DNA from: Bacteroidota bacterium
Lineage (GTDB): Bacteria; Bacteroidota; Bacteroidia; Bacteroidales; F082
DNA: 64,000 bases
Direction of reading: 5' to 3'
Assembly (NCBI GenBank): GCA_016715945.1
Contig: JADJXJ010000001.1
Span: 1,178,001 to 1,242,000, forward strand
The notes under the pieces were generated by a model. The model was not told the DNA's origin, made no database searches, and worked only from the letters and a program-made list of their open reading frames with translations. The position numbers and the translations under genes were made by a program. Shown in pieces: positions 38,827-48,406 of the stretch; the first letter of the stretch is position 1, and the number at the start of each line of letters is the position of its first letter.

Positions 38827-41800
38827 GACGACCAGCTGCGAACACTTAGCTCTTCGGGGCTGTACCGGCTGATGGCATAGACAAATGCACTGGCCAGGCG
38901 TGCATTGGTGATCAGGGGAATGTTGAAATCAACTGCAGCCCGACGAATCGAATAATCGTTGCGCAACTCACTTTCCGTCAGATTTTTCGGGATATTGATT
39001 ACCAGATCTACCCGATGCTGTTTGATCAGCTCGAGGGCATTGGGCGATTGCGGAACATCAGGCCAATGAACAAGCTCTGCCTCAATACCGTTCTCGGTAA
39101 GAAAGCGAAATGTTCCGCCCGTGGCATAAATTTTCAATCCCATCTGCCGTAGCAATCTTGAGCTTTGCAATAATTCGGTCTTCGAACGCATCGGACCCGA
39201 CGACATGAGTACGCCTTTTTTGGGAATGTGGTATCCTACCGAAAGCATGGCTTTCAACACTGCCTCGTAATAATCATCGCCTATACAGCCCACCTCGCCG
39301 GTGCTTGCCATCTCGACGCCAAGCACAGGATCAGCTTTGCTCAACCTGGCGAATGAAAACTGAGATGCTTTTACGCCAACATGCTCAATATCGAACAGCG
39401 ACCTTTCCGGTTTTTCGGTCGGAAGCCCCAGCATGGCACGCGTGGCAAAGTCTATAAAATTGGTATTGAGCACCTTACTTACAAATGGAAATGAACGGGA
39501 TGCCCTCAGATTGCACTCTATGACCATCACATCGTTATCACGGGCCAGAAACTGGATGTTGAACGGCCCGGTGATGTTGAGCGCTTTGGCAATCTGGCGG
39601 CTGATGCGTTTGATGCGTCGTATCGTTTCGACATATACTTTTTGGGGCGGAAACATTATGGTGGCATCGCCAGAATGCACACCGGCAAATTCAATATGTT
39701 CGCTGATGGCGTAAACAACAATTTCGCCTTTGCTGGCCACTGCGTCCATCTCGATTTCCTTCGCCTCGGTGATAAACTGTGAAACAACTACCGGATGCTG
39801 CCTGGACACCTTGCTTGCCAAAGTCAGAAAGTGATGAAGTTCGGCCTTGTTGCTCACCACATTCATTGCGGCTCCCGACAGCACATAGGAAGGACGCACA
39901 AGCAGCGGAAACCCAACCTGATCGGCAAACTCCTCAATTTCGTCCATCGCACTCAGCTCACGCCAACGGGGCTGATCAATCCCAAGCCTGTCGAGCAAAG
40001 CTGAAAACTTATGCCGGTCTTCGGCCATATCAATCATTTCGGGAGAAGTACCCAAAATCCTGACTCCCTGCCGGAAAAGCCTGATGGCAAGGTTGTTGGG
40101 TATCTGTCCTCCTACCGAAACTACTGTTCCGAGCGGATGCTCCAGCTCCACGATATCCAAGACCCTTTCAAGGCTAAGCTCCTCAAAATAAAGCCGATGG
40201 CTCATATCGTAATCGGTGCTGACGGTTTCGGGATTGTAGTTAATCATCACCGGACGGAGATTTTGGGCAGCCAATGCACCCAAAGTGCTCACTGCTGACC
40301 AATCGAACTCCACACTGCTGCCAATGCGGTAAGCACCTGATCCGAGCACCAAAACGGATTTGTCGTCGTGCTCAAAATTCACATCGTGTTCTGTCCCGTG
40401 GTAGGTCAGATAAAGATAGTTGGTGTTTGCAGGGTATTCAGCAGCGAGGGTGTCGATTTGTTTCACCACCGGAAGCAAACCTAGCTGCATTCTCAAATTT
40501 CTGATTTTGAGGGCTTGCTCATCTGTTGAGCCATCGAATTCGGCACCAAAAACCAGCCGCGCCAGCTGAAAATCGCTGAATCCCTGCCTTTTTGCTTTGG
40601 CAAGCAAGAATGGATCGAGCTCAGGAAACTGTTGACCTTTAAGTTCCTCAGATGTCTCGTGAATCTGGAACAGCTTTTGCAGAAACCAACGGTCAATTTT
40701 GGTCAGCTCATAAACCTCTTCAACGCTATATCCCTGATTATATGCCTCTTCAATGGCAAAAATCCGTTGGTCGGTAGGTTGACTGAGCGCTTTTTCGACA
40801 TTGTCGAATTCAAAGTCACGATTTCCGACAAAGCCATGCACACCAATGCCGGTCATGCGCAGTCCTTTCTGGATAGCTTCCTCGAACGACCGTCCGATGG
40901 CCATCACTTCGCCCACACTTTTCATGGCAGAACCAATCTCGCGCGAAACGCCCTGAAACTTACCAAGGTCCCAACGTGGTATTTTTACGACCAGATAATC
41001 CAAAGCCGGTTCGAAAAAGGCAGGTGTGGTGCCTGTGACCTTGTTTCGCAACTCATGCAATCCGTAACCGAGTGCAAGTTTGGCAGCCACAAATGCCAGC
41101 GGATAACCCGTTGCTTTTGAGGCCAGGGCACTTGAACGCGACAATCGCGCATTCATCTCGATCACCCTGTAGTCTTCCGAGTTGGGGTCGAGGGCAAACT
41201 GAACATTGCATTCGCCAACTATTCCGACCTTTCGGGCGATTTCGATGGATAACCTCCGCAGCTTGTGGTATTCGCTGTTGCTCAGGGTTTGGGAAGGAGC
41301 AACCACGATGCTTTCGCCGGTATGGATGCCCAGCGGATCGAAGTTCTCCATATTGCAAACGGTGATGCAATTGTCGAAAGAATCGCGAACTACCTCATAT
41401 TCAATCTCTTTCCATCCTTTGAGGGATTCTTCAATAAGTATCTGTGGTGCATATGCCAGGGCTGTATTGGCCAGATTAAGCAGTTCGCCTGTATTGTTGC
41501 AAAACCCGCTGCCCTGTCCGCCCAGGGTGTATGCAGCCCGCACAATGACCGGAAAACCAATTTCGCCGGCTGCTTTGATTGCGTCGTCCACATTCGAAAC
41601 TGCAATGGAACGTGGAGTGGTAATGCCAGACTCGCGCAGCAAAGAGGCAAATTCCTCACGATCCTCGGTACGCATTATTGCTTCGACAGGCGTACCCAGC
41701 ACCTTCACGCCATATTTCTGCAGCACGCCCTGCTTGTAAAGTGCTACACCACAATTGAGTGCAGTTTGTCCTCCAAACGCCAGCAGGATGCCCTCGGGCC

Positions 41801-42041
41801 TTTCTTTCTCGATTATCCGCTCCACGAAATAGGGCGTTACCGGCAGGAAATAAATCTCATCGGCAAAATCCTGGTTGGTCTGTACTGTGGCGATATTAGG
41901 ATTGATGAGGATTGTCCGCAACCCTTCCTCCCTTAGTGCTTTAAGTGCCTGTGCTCCACTGTAGTCGAACTCTCCTGCTTCCCCGATTTTCAGTGCCCCC
42001 GAACCGAGTAGCAATACCGATTTCAATGTTTTTGTTTCCAT
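38811..42041 (-). CDS. carB: Carbamoyl-phosphate synthase large subunit
   Basis: 1076 residues, the full family length. Two homologous ATP-grasp halves (about 1-545 and 546-930) start VLLLGSGALKIGEAGEFDYSG and VLVLGSGAYRIGSSVEFDWS. They are followed by a MGS-like allosteric domain (about 935-1070, VLMSSGPMRSK, ATGGTFRFL). Typical CarB blocks are ECNVQFALDP, NARLSRSSALASKATGYPLA and ECNLRASRSFPFVSK. It makes carbamoyl phosphate from bicarbonate, ammonia (delivered by CarA) and 2 ATP for pyrimidine and arginine synthesis. The start overlaps the carA 3' end by 19 bp. Confidence 0.97.
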   Translation of the reverse strand: METKTLKSVLLLGSGALKIGEAGEFDYSGAQALKALREEGLRTILINPNIATVQTNQDFADEIYFLPVTPYFVERIIEKERPEGILLAFGGQTALNCGVALYKQGVLQKYGVKVLGTPVEAIMRTEDREEFASLLRESGITTPRSIAVSNVDDAIKAAGEIGFPVIVRAAYTLGGQGSGFCNNTGELLNLANTALAYAPQILIEESLKGWKEIEYEVVRDSFDNCITVCNMENFDPLGIHTGESIVVAPSQTLSNSEYHKLRRLSIEIARKVGIVGECNVQFALDPNSEDYRVIEMNARLSRSSALASKATGYPLAFVAAKLALGYGLHELRNKVTGTTPAFFEPALDYLVVKIPRWDLGKFQGVSREIGSAMKSVGEVMAIGRSFEEAIQKGLRMTGIGVHGFVGNRDFEFDNVEKALSQPTDQRIFAIEEAYNQGYSVEEVYELTKIDRWFLQKLFQIHETSEELKGQQFPELDPFLLAKAKRQGFSDFQLARLVFGAEFDGSTDEQALKIRNLRMQLGLLPVVKQIDTLAAEYPANTNYLYLTYHGTEHDVNFEHDDKSVLVLGSGAYRIGSSVEFDWSAVSTLGALAAQNLRPVMINYNPETVSTDYDMSHRLYFEELSLERVLDIVELEHPLGTVVSVGGQIPNNLAIRLFRQGVRILGTSPEMIDMAEDRHKFSALLDRLGIDQPRWRELSAMDEIEEFADQVGFPLLVRPSYVLSGAAMNVVSNKAELHHFLTLASKVSRQHPVVVSQFITEAKEIEMDAVASKGEIVVYAISEHIEFAGVHSGDATIMFPPQKVYVETIRRIKRISRQIAKALNITGPFNIQFLARDNDVMVIECNLRASRSFPFVSKVLNTNFIDFATRAMLGLPTEKPERSLFDIEHVGVKASQFSFARLSKADPVLGVEMASTGEVGCIGDDYYEAVLKAMLSVGYHIPKKGVLMSSGPMRSKTELLQSSRLLRQMGLKIYATGGTFRFLTENGIEAELVHWPDVPQSPNALELIKQHRVDLVINIPKNLTESELRNDYSIRRAAVDFNIPLITNARLASAFVYAISRYSPEELSVRSWSSYFSS

Positions 42042-43117
42042 GCTTTAATATTTTCGATGAACCGGTTGAACATAAACGAGGTATCCGTCGGGCCTCCTGC
42101 CGCTTCGGGATGAAACTGCGTGCTGAAGAAGGGTTTCTTTAAATGCCGGATGCCCTCGTTGCTATGATCGTTCAGGTTGATAAAACCGGGCAACCAGCCC
42201 TCGGGTATGGAATCCGGCACAACGGCATAACCATGGTTTTGTGAGGTAAGCCAGGCACGTTGGGTTCCTGTTTCGAGCACAGGCTGGTTGTGCCCCCTGT
42301 GGCCAAACCTTAGCTTTTGTGTTGTGGCGCCTGAAGCCAGCGATAAGAGCTGGTGACCGAGACAAATGCCAAATATCGGTCGCTCATCATCGAGCGACTT
42401 CCTTAAATGCGCTATAGTTTTTTCACATTGCACAGGGTCGCCCGGACCGTTGGATATGAAAAGACCATCGTATTGTACCTGCTGCGGATCGAAATCCCAG
42501 GGCACACGCACCACTGTGGTATCGTATCTGAGTAGATAACGAATGATATTTGTTTTCACGCCACAATCAATCAGCAAAATCCTGTGCTGTCCATTGCCAT
42601 AGATCACGGGGGCCTTACAGCTCACCTGCGCAACAAGATTTGTACGCGATGGATCGAAAAATGGTATTTCGCTGTCAAATTCAATCCTGGCAAGCATGCT
42701 ACCTTCTGCCCTTATTTTTTTTGTGAGCATGCGGGTATCAAGCCCATAAATTCCCGGAACCCCCTGCTCTTCAAGCCAGTCCGACAAACTGCGGGCTGCA
42801 TTCCAGTGGTTGTATCGCTCCGAATAATCTGCGATGATCAGTCCTGCCGCATGGATTCTATCCGATTCGAAATAGGTATGCAAGCCCTCAGTGAGGTGGC
42901 CAGCAGGCACGCCGTAATTACCGACCGAAGGATAAGTGAGAACAATGATCTGACCTGCATAGGAGGGATCGGTCAGGCTCTCCGGATAACCGGTCATGGC
43001 TGTGGTAAATACCAGTTCGCCGGCAGCAGGCAGGCGGGCACCAAATGAAAAGCCTGCGTACTCAGTTCCATCTTCAAGAACGAGGCGGGCAGTAGTAGGT
43101 TTGGATGAATTGCTCAT
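42023..43117 (-). CDS. carA: Carbamoyl-phosphate synthase small subunit (glutaminase)
   Basis: 364 residues from the ATG at 43117 (MSNSSKPTTARLVLEDGTEY). An upstream ATG at 43147 lies within the leader hairpin and is rejected. The N-terminal CPSase_sm_chain domain (FTTAMTGYPESLTDPSY) is followed by a class I glutaminase with the nucleophile Cys in FGICLGHQ and the His in SQNHGYAV and STQFHPEA. CarA releases ammonia from glutamine and channels it to CarB. It is preceded by a long leader with a terminator-like hairpin (43131-43156), which suggests attenuation control. Confidence 0.96.
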   Translation of the reverse strand: MSNSSKPTTARLVLEDGTEYAGFSFGARLPAAGELVFTTAMTGYPESLTDPSYAGQIIVLTYPSVGNYGVPAGHLTEGLHTYFESDRIHAAGLIIADYSERYNHWNAARSLSDWLEEQGVPGIYGLDTRMLTKKIRAEGSMLARIEFDSEIPFFDPSRTNLVAQVSCKAPVIYGNGQHRILLIDCGVKTNIIRYLLRYDTTVVRVPWDFDPQQVQYDGLFISNGPGDPVQCEKTIAHLRKSLDDERPIFGICLGHQLLSLASGATTQKLRFGHRGHNQPVLETGTQRAWLTSQNHGYAVVPDSIPEGWLPGFINLNDHSNEGIRHLKKPFFSTQFHPEAAGGPTDTSFMFNRFIENIKAWKQKH

Positions 43118-43130
43118 GGGTTTGGCAGAT

Positions 43131-43263
43131 AAAAAAAATGACGGCAAGTGCCGTCAAAACAAAATATCAATGGTAAGTACCCGGGTAATGCCGGGCTGAT
43201 GAGACCTGTGCAGGTTTGAAAAAGGATATCTCCGGTTTGCTTCATGTCCGGGTGACAAAAGTA
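43131..43263 (-). promoter_or_regulatory. carA leader with -7 box and candidate attenuator
   Basis: A -7 box TACTTTTG (minus strand, 43263-43256) would start a leader of about 130 nt. It contains hairpins CCCGG-CATTAC-CCGGG and ACCTG..CAGGT, and directly before carA an 8-bp stem TGACGGCA/TGCCGTCA (43139-43156) followed by eight T. That last hairpin is a textbook intrinsic terminator placed 14 bp before the start codon, so transcription into carAB must read through it. No PyrR-type binding site was recognised. Confidence 0.55.
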
Positions 43264-43294
43264 AAATAATATTGCAGGATGGGGATGCAGGGAT

Positions 43295-43331
43295 GAAAAA
43301 AAAGCCGGCCCAGAGAATTGAGCCGGCTTTT
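43295..43331 (-). terminator. Terminator of the COG2403 GTPase gene
   Basis: Stem AAAGCCGGC / GCCGGCTTT with a 12-base loop and a T-run on the minus strand, 15 bp after the gene's stop. It separates this gene from carAB. Confidence 0.85.
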
Positions 43332-43345
43332 CGTTATAGAGTTTA

Positions 43346-44683
43346 TCAGCCAAGATTATGCTTTTTAATAAAATCGGTAAGCACCTCATCGAGGGTAGGC
43401 GATCCGATCTCCTGCAGATCGTAATACACCCTGGTATTGGGTTTATTGATCTTGATGATGCGGTTCAGGTCGATGGGGGTTCCGATAACCACGCCATCGC
43501 AATCGGTGTTGTTGATGGTAGCTTCGAGGTCTTTGAGCTGCTGTTCGCCATAGCCCATGGCAGGCAGCAGCGTACCGATTCCGGGATAAATGTCAAATGT
43601 TTCTTTCAACCGGCCAACCAGATACGGGCGCGGATCTACAAGGCTTGCAGCACCAAAACGGCGGGCAGCAACCACACCTGCGCCTATCTTCATTTCGCCA
43701 TGGGTGAGGGTTGGGCCATCTTCGACCACCAGGACGCGCTTGCCGCGGATAACTTCCGGATTATCGACGCGGATTGGTGAGGCACCATCAATAACCAGAG
43801 CTTTCGGATTAACTTTTTCGATGTTCTCGCGTACGGTCTGGATGTGCTCGGGCGCAGCACTGTCAATTTTGTTGATTACCACCACATCGGCAATGCGGAG
43901 TGTAACCTCTCCCGGATAATACGACAGCTCATGACCGGGACGGTGCGGGTCGGCAACGGTGATGGTGAGGTCCGGCTTGAAGAACGGAAAATCGTTGTTT
44001 CCACCATCCCACAGCACCACATCGCATCCATTGGGATCGTTCTCAGCTGCACGAAGGATAGCCTCATAATCCACTCCGGCATAAATCACATTGCCTCTTA
44101 CCACATGCGGTTCGTATTCTTCCATTTCCTCCACAGTGCAGTTGTGCAAAGCCAGGTCTTCCACCGTGGCAAAGCGCTGGACCTTCTGTGCCACCAGATT
44201 GCCATAGGGCATGGGATGACGAACTGCCACCACTTTTAGTCCTTTGGCCATGAGGTATTCGACCACCTTGCGCGAGGTCTGGCTTTTTCCGCAGCCGGTG
44301 CGCACTGCACCCACTGCGATTACAGGTTTGGTACTCCGGATCATGGTGTCTTTGGGACCCAGAAGCATGAAGTTGGCTCCGGCTGCGTTTACTATCGCAC
44401 TCAGCCCCATCACCTTATTGTATGTAACATCGCTGTAGGAGAACACGCAAATGTCGGCATTCAGCTCTACAATCAGCTTTGGCAGGTCTTCTTCGTTATA
44501 GATCGGAATACCATCGGGATACAGGTCTCCGGCCAGTTCTGCCGGATATTTACGACCATCAATATCAGGTATCTGAGCTGCGGTAAATGCAACCACCTCA
44601 TATTCAGGCTTATTACGGAAATAAGTGTTGAAATTGTGGAAATCGCGCCCTGCGGCACCGATGATAATAACTCTTTGTTTCAT
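43346..44683 (-). CDS. COG2403-type GTPase (cyclic 2,3-diphosphoglycerate synthetase-like)
   Basis: 445 residues from the ATG at 44683 (MKQRVIIIGAAGRDFHNFNTYF); the longer start at 44761 adds 26 unlikely residues. The N terminus is a Rossmann-like domain. Then comes a P-loop GAVRTGCGKSQTSRKV at about 128-143, followed by DVVLWDGGNNDFPFFKPD and NKID in the nucleotide-binding part. This arrangement matches the predicted GTPases of COG2403, related to archaeal cyclic 2,3-diphosphoglycerate synthetase. The reaction in Bacteroidota is not established. The name should be treated as a family label only. Confidence 0.75.
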   Translation of the reverse strand: MKQRVIIIGAAGRDFHNFNTYFRNKPEYEVVAFTAAQIPDIDGRKYPAELAGDLYPDGIPIYNEEDLPKLIVELNADICVFSYSDVTYNKVMGLSAIVNAAGANFMLLGPKDTMIRSTKPVIAVGAVRTGCGKSQTSRKVVEYLMAKGLKVVAVRHPMPYGNLVAQKVQRFATVEDLALHNCTVEEMEEYEPHVVRGNVIYAGVDYEAILRAAENDPNGCDVVLWDGGNNDFPFFKPDLTITVADPHRPGHELSYYPGEVTLRIADVVVINKIDSAAPEHIQTVRENIEKVNPKALVIDGASPIRVDNPEVIRGKRVLVVEDGPTLTHGEMKIGAGVVAARRFGAASLVDPRPYLVGRLKETFDIYPGIGTLLPAMGYGEQQLKDLEATINNTDCDGVVIGTPIDLNRIIKINKPNTRVYYDLQEIGSPTLDEVLTDFIKKHNLG

Positions 44684-44983
44684 AACTGATAACTTTTGTG
44701 TTAAGTGGTACGTTTGCAACAAAATTAACCAATCTGGCTGTTTAAAGTAGTTATTCTTCAATTTATAATGATTTTAAATTTCTATTATATTGATTTTCAA
44801 TATTTTAAATTGTTATTTTTTTAACAATGAAAGGCACAAAATTCATATTTCACCGCAATTTGCGGGCAAAAAGCGCAATTCATTTGTTATAAATTAACAC
44901 TAAAGTCCCCACCGGTACCTGATTTTGAATCATATTTACTTGCAGCTTTTTTTACTTTTGCAACTCGAATTAAATGCGTGGCA
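44684..44983. promoter_or_regulatory. A/T-rich divergent intergenic region with argS -7 box
   Basis: 300 bp between divergent genes, strongly A/T-rich. TACTTTTG at 44953-44960 is a candidate -7 box for argS, 24 bp before its ATG. TAATTTTG on the minus strand (44727-44720) is a candidate for the GTPase gene. Neither has a well-spaced -33. Confidence 0.45.
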
Positions 44984-46768
44984 ATGCTTGACCAGATTCT
45001 CAAAGAGGCTTTCATCGAAGCCTTTCAACATTTGTATGGAATACACCCGGAGCTGAAATTCGTAGTTTTCCAACCCACCAGACCTGAATTTCGTGGCGAT
45101 GTAACCATCGTGGTGTTTCCGTTTGCAAAGGGAATCAAGAAAGCGCCGGAAGTGCTCGCTGAAGAGATTGGCACAGAATTGAAACGCACCTATCGTCTGG
45201 TTAAGGACTACAATGTCATCAAAGGCTTCCTGAATATTGAGATTGATGACAGCTACTGGCTGGGTTACCTCAAAAAGCTTCGCCGAACCGGAAAATTTGA
45301 CCTGATTGTTCATCCTTCGCCCAAACATATCGTTATCGAATATTCCTCGCCCAACACCAACAAACCGCTGCACCTCGGGCACATTCGAAACAACCTGCTG
45401 GGCTGGAGTGTGGCCGAGATTCTCAAAGCCAACGGTCACAAAGTCACAAAAGTCAATCTGGTCAACGATCGCGGCATACACATCTGCAAGTCGATGCTGG
45501 CATGGCAGAAATGGGGCGGCAAAAGCCCGCTGGAGCTCGGTGTGAAAGGCGACAAACTTGTGGGCGACATGTACGTGCGATTCGACAAAGCATACAAGCA
45601 ACAGATAGAAGAGCTAAAAAGCGAGGGATGGAGCGAGGAAGAAGCCGCCCGCAATGCGCCTCTGATGCTGGAAGCCCAGGAAATGCTCCGCAAATGGGAA
45701 GCCGGCGACCCCGAAATTCGCAAGCTCTGGGAGACGATGAACGCCTGGGTCTATGAAGGGTTTAATGCCACTTACGCAAGGCTCGGTGTAGATTTCGAAA
45801 AGATATACTACGAATCGGAGACTTATCTTCTTGGCAAGGACATGGTTGCCCAAGGGCTTGCCATGGGCGCATTCTACCGCAGACCCGACGGCAGCGTGTG
45901 GTGCGACCTGCGCGAAGAAGGCCTGGACGAAAAATTGCTATTGCGCGCCGATGGCACCTCTGTGTACATCACGCAGGACCTGGGAACTGCGGAACAACGA
46001 ATGTCGGAATTTCAGGCCAACCAGATGATCTACGTGGTAGGTAACGAACAAAACTACCACTTCGATGTACTGAAACGCATTCTCAAAAAACTTGGAAAAG
46101 AATGGGCTGATCACATCGAACACCTGTCGTATGGCATGGTTGAACTGCCCGAAGGGAAGATGAAATCGCGTGAAGGCACGGTGGTGGATGCCGACGACCT
46201 CATGGAGGAAATGGTCGAAACCGCCCGCAAAATGACTTCCGAACTCGGTAAAGCGGACGAATTGGACAAAGAAGAGGCTGAGAAACTCTTCGAAACAATC
46301 GGGATGGGCGCCCTTAAGTACTTCATTCTGAAGGTGGATCCTAAAAAAACCATGCTTTTCAATCCGACCGAATCTATCGACTTCAACGGCAATACCGGGC
46401 CTTTTATCCAATATACCCACGCCCGTATCCGGTCGTTGCTTCGAAAGGCAGAAGCTCAGGGGATGCAGACAATCAGCGAAATACCTGAAACCGAGACCCT
46501 GCCGGCCAAGGAACGCACACTTATCAAACTACTTCATCAATACCCAAATACCGTTTGGCAAGCCGGCGAAAACCGCAGCCCTGCGCTCATTGCCAACTAC
46601 ATGTATGAGCTGGCAAAGGAGTTCAACCAATTTTACCAGACCGAACCGGTGCTGAAAGAAACCGACGAGGTGAAACGTCAGATCAGGTTGTGCCTGAGCG
46701 AAAAAGTAGCCGAAACACTCACCCATGCCGGCGGTCTGCTTGGAATAAAAATGCCTGCTAAGATGTAA
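44984..46768 (+). CDS. argS: Arginyl-tRNA synthetase
   Basis: 594 residues from the ATG at 44984; a GTG at 44978 is possible. It has the N-terminal Arg_tRNA_synt_N domain, the class I HIGH motif as HLGH (130-133) in SSPNTNKPLHLGHIRNN, and the KMSKS-type region in LPEGKMKSREGTVV (near 390). A C-terminal DALR anticodon-binding domain follows (about 475-594). It joins arginine to tRNA-Arg. Length is normal for the family. It is a single gene ahead of the T9SS cargo gene. Confidence 0.96.
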   Translation: MLDQILKEAFIEAFQHLYGIHPELKFVVFQPTRPEFRGDVTIVVFPFAKGIKKAPEVLAEEIGTELKRTYRLVKDYNVIKGFLNIEIDDSYWLGYLKKLRRTGKFDLIVHPSPKHIVIEYSSPNTNKPLHLGHIRNNLLGWSVAEILKANGHKVTKVNLVNDRGIHICKSMLAWQKWGGKSPLELGVKGDKLVGDMYVRFDKAYKQQIEELKSEGWSEEEAARNAPLMLEAQEMLRKWEAGDPEIRKLWETMNAWVYEGFNATYARLGVDFEKIYYESETYLLGKDMVAQGLAMGAFYRRPDGSVWCDLREEGLDEKLLLRADGTSVYITQDLGTAEQRMSEFQANQMIYVVGNEQNYHFDVLKRILKKLGKEWADHIEHLSYGMVELPEGKMKSREGTVVDADDLMEEMVETARKMTSELGKADELDKEEAEKLFETIGMGALKYFILKVDPKKTMLFNPTESIDFNGNTGPFIQYTHARIRSLLRKAEAQGMQTISEIPETETLPAKERTLIKLLHQYPNTVWQAGENRSPALIANYMYELAKEFNQFYQTEPVLKETDEVKRQIRLCLSEKVAETLTHAGGLLGIKMPAKM

Positions 46769-46828
46769 TTTAGAACTTCGCACAGTTTGAATTGTTTACT
46801 TTGCATTATTGCAAAAAACAATTCAACT

Positions 46829-47908
46829 ATGAAGTACATCAACAAATTCCTTTTGCTCATCACACTGATGCCGGGCATCCTGCTTTTGATTGCCAATAGC
46901 AGCGGAAGTCCCGGAGGCCGTACAGGCAGTCCGGGCGACGGCAACCAAACCTGCACAGCATGCCACAGTGGCACGGCCATCAGTCAGTCGGGCTGGATCA
47001 GCACCAACATTCCCCCTGAGGGCTACACCCCCGGAGCAACGTATGAGGTGGTGCTCAATGCCCAGCATGCCAGTTCGTCGAAATTTGGTTTCGAACTGAC
47101 CGCTGAAACCGCCCAGGCACAGAAAACAGGCGTATTTTCTGTTGTGCAGTCCAACCGCACCAAACTGCTCAATCAGGGTAAAGCTGTTACACATACCTCG
47201 GGAGGCACCGCAGCCACCGGAGGCACAACCAGCTGGGTGATGAACTGGACAGCGCCTGCCTCAGCCCAGGGCGAGATCACATTCTACGCAGCCGTGAATG
47301 CTTCAAACAGCAACAATGGCACAAGCGGCGACGTGATTTACAAGACCAGTTTCAGCGTGCAACCCATGGCTCCGGCTGCTTTAACCGCCGTACAGCCCAA
47401 TACAGCAGCGCAAGGACAAACAGTAACACTCACAATTACAGGCACAAATACCGGGTGGACAGGCACAAGCCCTACGGTGCAGCTGACACTTGCTTCCAAT
47501 CCGAACCAAACCATCAACGCACAAGCTGTTACTGTCAACTCCAGCACACAACTTCAGGCCGAATTTAACATTCCTCTCACTGCTGCTGCAGGAACTTACC
47601 ACCTGAAAGTAAACAACCTGCAGCTCGATAATGCATTCACCATCACTGCAGTTACCACATTGGCCGAAACCAATAGCAACCGCTTTGAAGTATTTCCAAA
47701 CCCTGCCAGCGGACAACAAGTCCGTATCACCCATGCCATGAACCAACCTAAAGTGCAGATTACCGACCTGAACGGCAGGCTGGTTGCATCGGAACAGCTT
47801 TTCACCGGCAAGCAGGACATCAACATCGGCGGACTAAAACCAGGACTTTACTACATCGTCCTCAACGACGGTCAGCATGCAGCGGTGCAAAAACTTGTGA
47901 TCCGCTGA
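46829..47908 (+). CDS. Secreted choice-of-anchor-V protein with T9SS sorting domain
   Basis: 359 residues from the ATG at 46829; an upstream GTG/ATG extension gives no signal peptide. Signal peptide about 1-24. Immediately after it comes GRTGSPGDGNQTCTACHSG with a CxxCH motif, the hallmark of the choice-of-anchor-V domain (about 25-190). Next is an Ig/IPT-like domain (about 195-285) and a T9SS type A sorting domain (FEVFPNPASG ... GLKPGLYYIVL ... KLVIR). The CxxCH could bind haem or form a disulfide. The function of this domain is not known. Confidence 0.82.
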   Translation: MKYINKFLLLITLMPGILLLIANSSGSPGGRTGSPGDGNQTCTACHSGTAISQSGWISTNIPPEGYTPGATYEVVLNAQHASSSKFGFELTAETAQAQKTGVFSVVQSNRTKLLNQGKAVTHTSGGTAATGGTTSWVMNWTAPASAQGEITFYAAVNASNSNNGTSGDVIYKTSFSVQPMAPAALTAVQPNTAAQGQTVTLTITGTNTGWTGTSPTVQLTLASNPNQTINAQAVTVNSSTQLQAEFNIPLTAAAGTYHLKVNNLQLDNAFTITAVTTLAETNSNRFEVFPNPASGQQVRITHAMNQPKVQITDLNGRLVASEQLFTGKQDINIGGLKPGLYYIVLNDGQHAAVQKLVIR

Positions 47909-47933
47909 AAACTAAAATCATAAGAAAGAAAAA

Positions 47934-47962
47934 GACGGGTTCAGAATAACCCGTCTTTTTTT
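47934..47962 (+). terminator. Rho-independent terminator
   Basis: Stem GACGGGTT / AACCCGTC with loop CAGAAT and seven T, after the choice-of-anchor-V gene. Confidence 0.9.
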
Positions 47963-47999
47963 ATTTTCGTATTGCCAATCATACCTAATCTCCAAACAC

Positions 48000-48368
48000 A
48001 TGGAACGCAGATGCCTCGAATGTGGCGAACCGCTCATGGGTCGGGCCGACAAAAAATTCTGCAATGACCAGTGCAGGTCAGCCCATCATCAGCGAAAACA
48101 TGCTTCCGGCGAAAGCCTGATCCGTTCGGTCAACAACCAGCTCCGCAGAAATTACAACATACTGAAATCGCTGAACACCAGCGGAAAAACAAAAGTCAAA
48201 AAATCCACCCTACTGAAAGAAGGTTTTGTATTTGGCCCGATCACCAGCATCTACACCACCCGCGAACAGAAAACATATTACTATGTGTATGACCAGGGCT
48301 ATCTGCCAATAGAGAACGACTACTATATTCTGGTGGTAAACAAAGAGCTGGAACAGACAAGTCGCTAA
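48000..48368 (+). CDS. Small zinc-ribbon protein of unknown function
   Basis: 122 residues. The N terminus has CLECGEPLMGRADKKFCNDQC, a four-cysteine zinc-ribbon-like motif, followed by a basic stretch (RSAHHQRKH). The rest (about 60-120) is predicted mixed alpha/beta with YYYVYDQGY. Similar short proteins seem common in Bacteroidota but are unnamed. The zinc knuckle and positive charge suggest nucleic-acid binding; this is inference. It has its own transcription unit between a terminator and the rex control region. Confidence 0.7.
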   Translation: MERRCLECGEPLMGRADKKFCNDQCRSAHHQRKHASGESLIRSVNNQLRRNYNILKSLNTSGKTKVKKSTLLKEGFVFGPITSIYTTREQKTYYYVYDQGYLPIENDYYILVVNKELEQTSR

Positions 48369-48406
48369 ACTTCCTTACCTGCTGGTGTCTCAGGCATTTC
48401 TCCCGG

